From an uncultured Planctomycetaceae bacterium (GTDB lineage: Bacteria > Planctomycetota > Planctomycetia > Pirellulales > Pirellulaceae), in assembly GCA_903927685.1 (NCBI GenBank), contig CAIYOB010001380.1, forward strand, positions 1-6,054: a stretch of 6,054 bases of DNA. Direction: 5' to 3'. Of the stretch, positions 4,280-6,054 are shown in pieces (within the stretch, counting starts at the first letter, position 1; the number at the start of each line of letters is the position of its first letter). Under the pieces are notes generated by a model. It had not been told where the DNA came from and made no database searches. It saw only the letters and a program-made list of their open reading frames with translations. Both the position numbers and the translations under genes were made by a program.

Positions 4280-6054
4280 CTACTTGCTCGCATCCACCGA
4301 ACTTGAGGCCACGCGGAACCCGAGGGAGACGCTCCGGTAACCAGGCGTGGCGTAGATCCGATACGCCGACCGGCAGAACCCCGGCTCGTAGCTCCAGCTG
4401 CCGCCGCGACGCACGCGGAGCGAGCCCGCCGCAGCCCCCGGCGGATCGTCCACGGGCGACGCCGCGTAGTAACTGCCGTCCGACCAATCGTGACACCACT
4501 CGTTCACGTTCCCCAGCACATCATACAGCCCGAACGCGTTCGGCTTGAACCGTCCCACCGGCGATGTCGCCGCGTAACCGTCTTTGAAGTTGAACTTGTA
4601 CGCCCAACTCCGGCCGTCAAGCGTGCCGGTCTCGTCGGCCCCGTTCAGATAGCCTTCGCCAGCATCCGGATCGTCACCCCAGAAGAAGATCGTTTCCGTC
4701 CCGGCTCGACAGGCGTACTCCCATTCCGCTTCCGTCGGCAGCCGGTAACTGCGGCCGTCCTCCCGGCTCAGCCATTGGCAGAACGCACTCGCATCCTCCC
4801 AACTGACACACGTCACCGGATGCGTGTCCTGCTGGTCAAAGCCCGGCTGCTGCCAGTTCAATCCCGCCACCTCTTCCCATTTCCCGTCCTTATAGCCCAG
4901 GGCGTTGCCTTCTTTCTCTGCCGTCGTCTTGTGGCCCGTCGCGGTCACGAAGCGGCGGAAATCGGCCACCGTCACTTCGTGCGTGCCAAGGTAGAACGGC
5001 CGCGTCAGACGGACCGCGTGGTGCGGGTGTTCATCGGCGTAGTACTCGGGCTTGCCTCCCGGAAGACGCCGGTCGATCTCCTCCGCCGACAGCGTCGAGC
5101 CCATCACGAACTCGCCCGGCGGGATCAGCGTCAGTTTCATTCCCTGAGTGTTCGTCAAGTCGATCGGCTGGCCCAGGTATTTCGCCCACGCCTGCTGATG
5201 GCCGCGGGCCGCCGTGGCCGAAAAAGGGGCCTGTGCCAGCGGCGGCGACGCCTTGCGCCCCAAGGGAAAATCTCCCGTGATCTTCCCCAGCAGCTCCGGC
5301 GTCTGCAGGTATCCCGGCTTGTTGCGCAATACCCAGCGTTTGGTCTGCAGTTCCGAATACGCGTACAACTCGAGCAGCGACACCGCGCCGTCGCGATTGC
5401 CCTGCACGTCCGCCTGGCCCGACAAGCCTTCCATCACGTAGTGCATGAACACCCCGTGCCCGAACTGTTCGTCCTCCCAGGAAATCTGGCCCGCCGCCGA
5501 ACTGCTCAACGCCAAGATCCCGGCCGGCACCGCCGCCAGCTGGTCCGCCAAGCCTTTCAAGCTCCGTTGATGCGACGTGGCATCCCGACTGCCGGACGGA
5601 CGCGGGTCGTTCCGGCAGGCGTCCACCAGCAGCAGCTTCTGCCGGGCCTTCGAAGCCTCCAACTGCTGGTAGATCAGCTCCAGCGGCACCATCGTGGTCT
5701 GCGGATCGTCCAGACTGGCCTCCGCCGGACAGAAGTAGCTCTTGCCGTCCAGGTGCACCCCGTGACCGCTGAAGCTGACCAGCACCAGATCGTCCTGGGC
5801 GGCCACGGCCAACACCGAACCGATCTGCCGCTGGATGTTTGCCCGATTGGGCTGGGATCGCGCATCCGGCCCGTCCGCCAGCAGGAACACGTTGTCCGCC
5901 GGAAAGCCAGCCGAAACCAACTGGTCCCGCAGCTTCCGCGCGTCGGCCACACAGAAGTTCAAATGGCTTAGCTGGACGTATTGGTTCACCCCCACGACCA
6001 CTGCCCACCGCTGGCCGTCCGCCGCCTGGGCAGGAGCACTCGACCAGGCCAACG
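4280..6054 (-). CDS. Exported caspase-FGE-sulfatase fusion, putative DGR target; N-terminus outside window
   Basis: 591 codons are visible and no in-window start is convincing. The first residues (LAWSSAPAQA-ADGQRW) look like the end of a signal peptide, so the true start lies beyond 6054. Numbering from the TTG at 6052, the C14 caspase-like domain covers about 14-262: RWAVVVGVNQY, FCVADA, SFSGHG with His97, LLLVDACRND with Cys146, then FMHYVMEGLSG. The dyad is intact. After a linker, an FGE-sulfatase domain covers about 304-582: MKLTLIPPGEFVMGS, FYLGTHEVT, WEDASAFCQWLSRE, YRLPTEAEWEYACRAGT, GLYDVLGNVNEWCHDW, RRGGSW, then GFRVA. This fold is related to C-type lectins and is a standard carrier of DGR variability. 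Its C-terminal surface strand matches the template repeat downstream. It lacks the paired active-site cysteines of true formylglycine-generating enzymes, so I infer a ligand-binding rather than enzymatic role, gating the N-terminal protease. Confidence 0.9.
   Translation of the reverse strand, partial: LAWSSAPAQAADGQRWAVVVGVNQYVQLSHLNFCVADARKLRDQLVSAGFPADNVFLLADGPDARSQPNRANIQRQIGSVLAVAAQDDLVLVSFSGHGVHLDGKSYFCPAEASLDDPQTTMVPLELIYQQLEASKARQKLLLVDACRNDPRPSGSRDATSHQRSLKGLADQLAAVPAGILALSSSAAGQISWEDEQFGHGVFMHYVMEGLSGQADVQGNRDGAVSLLELYAYSELQTKRWVLRNKPGYLQTPELLGKITGDFPLGRKASPPLAQAPFSATAARGHQQAWAKYLGQPIDLTNTQGMKLTLIPPGEFVMGSTLSAEEIDRRLPGGKPEYYADEHPHHAVRLTRPFYLGTHEVTVADFRRFVTATGHKTTAEKEGNALGYKDGKWEEVAGLNWQQPGFDQQDTHPVTCVSWEDASAFCQWLSREDGRSYRLPTEAEWEYACRAGTETIFFWGDDPDAGEGYLNGADETGTLDGRSWAYKFNFKDGYAATSPVGRFKPNAFGLYDVLGNVNEWCHDWSDGSYYAASPVDDPPGAAAGSLRVRRGGSWSYEPGFCRSAYRIYATPGYRSVSLGFRVASSSVDASK
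4293..4353 (-). repeat. Variable repeat (VR) segment at the 3' end of the caspase-FGE gene
   Basis: This is the gapless counterpart of the template remnant at 3534-3594. Residues that differ from the template-encoded version are A568 (template Asp) and Y572, S574, V575 and S576 (template Asn at all four), in the numbering of the parent entry. The following 25 bases, encoding LGFRVASS, are identical in both copies, as expected for the fixed 3' homing segment. The original VR probably extended further upstream to about RRGGSW (near 4405), covering SYEPGFCRSAYRIY, but the matching template part has been lost. Confidence 0.75.

Noticed and set aside
4490..5971. 493-codon open frame on the plus strand opposite the caspase-FGE gene
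   Set aside because: It is a GC-driven shadow with Arg/Gln/Leu-rich low-information sequence. The opposite strand encodes unmistakable caspase and FGE-sulfatase motifs.
6050..6052. TTG as the true start of the caspase-FGE gene
   Set aside because: It would leave only the last ten residues of a signal peptide (AWSSAPAQA). The frame continues to the window edge, so an upstream start is much more likely.

Overview
The window reads almost entirely on the minus strand and looks like a piece of a GC-rich planctomycete-like chromosome. That assignment is inference. It rests on several exported caspase-like (peptidase C14) proteins, an FGE-sulfatase domain, a CsgG-like plus DUF4384-like protein, and GC-rich palindromic intergenic repeats. 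No taxonomic marker gene is present.

In the direction of transcription (high to low coordinates) the layout is as follows. (1) >6054-4280 is an exported protein with an intact caspase-like domain (His/Cys dyad) fused to a C-terminal FGE-sulfatase/C-type-lectin-like fold. Its 5' end is outside the window. (2) 4279-4003 is a gene-free, hairpin-rich gap. (3) 4002-3481 is a small HRDC-domain protein of the kind found as an accessory gene in diversity-generating retroelements (DGRs). Its C-terminus is broken. (4) 3594-3534 is a 61-base copy of the 3' end of the FGE-sulfatase gene, joined directly to the truncated HRDC reading frame. It has the hallmark of a DGR template repeat (TR): it reads GNRNNNLGFR where the expressed gene reads GYRSVSLGFR, and 7 of the 9 core differences fall on template adenines. 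(5) About 3533-2778 is gene-free and holds strong hairpins and two families of GC-rich palindromic repeats. (6) 2777-714 encodes an exported caspase-like protein that has lost its catalytic cysteine, followed by CsgG-like and DUF4384-like regions. (7) 695-<1 encodes an exported caspase-like protein with an intact dyad, 18 bases downstream of the previous gene and probably in the same operon. It runs off the window.

The main discovery candidate is a DGR-like cassette (variable target, HRDC accessory, template) whose target is a caspase-FGE fusion and which has no reverse transcriptase in the window. The template is truncated at its 5' side exactly where the HRDC frame breaks, so a deletion or rearrangement is likely. 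Either the cassette is decaying and the receptor sequence is now frozen, or a reverse transcriptase elsewhere in the genome acts in trans. The second point of interest is the pairing of a cysteine-less pseudo-caspase with an apparently active caspase in one transcription unit.
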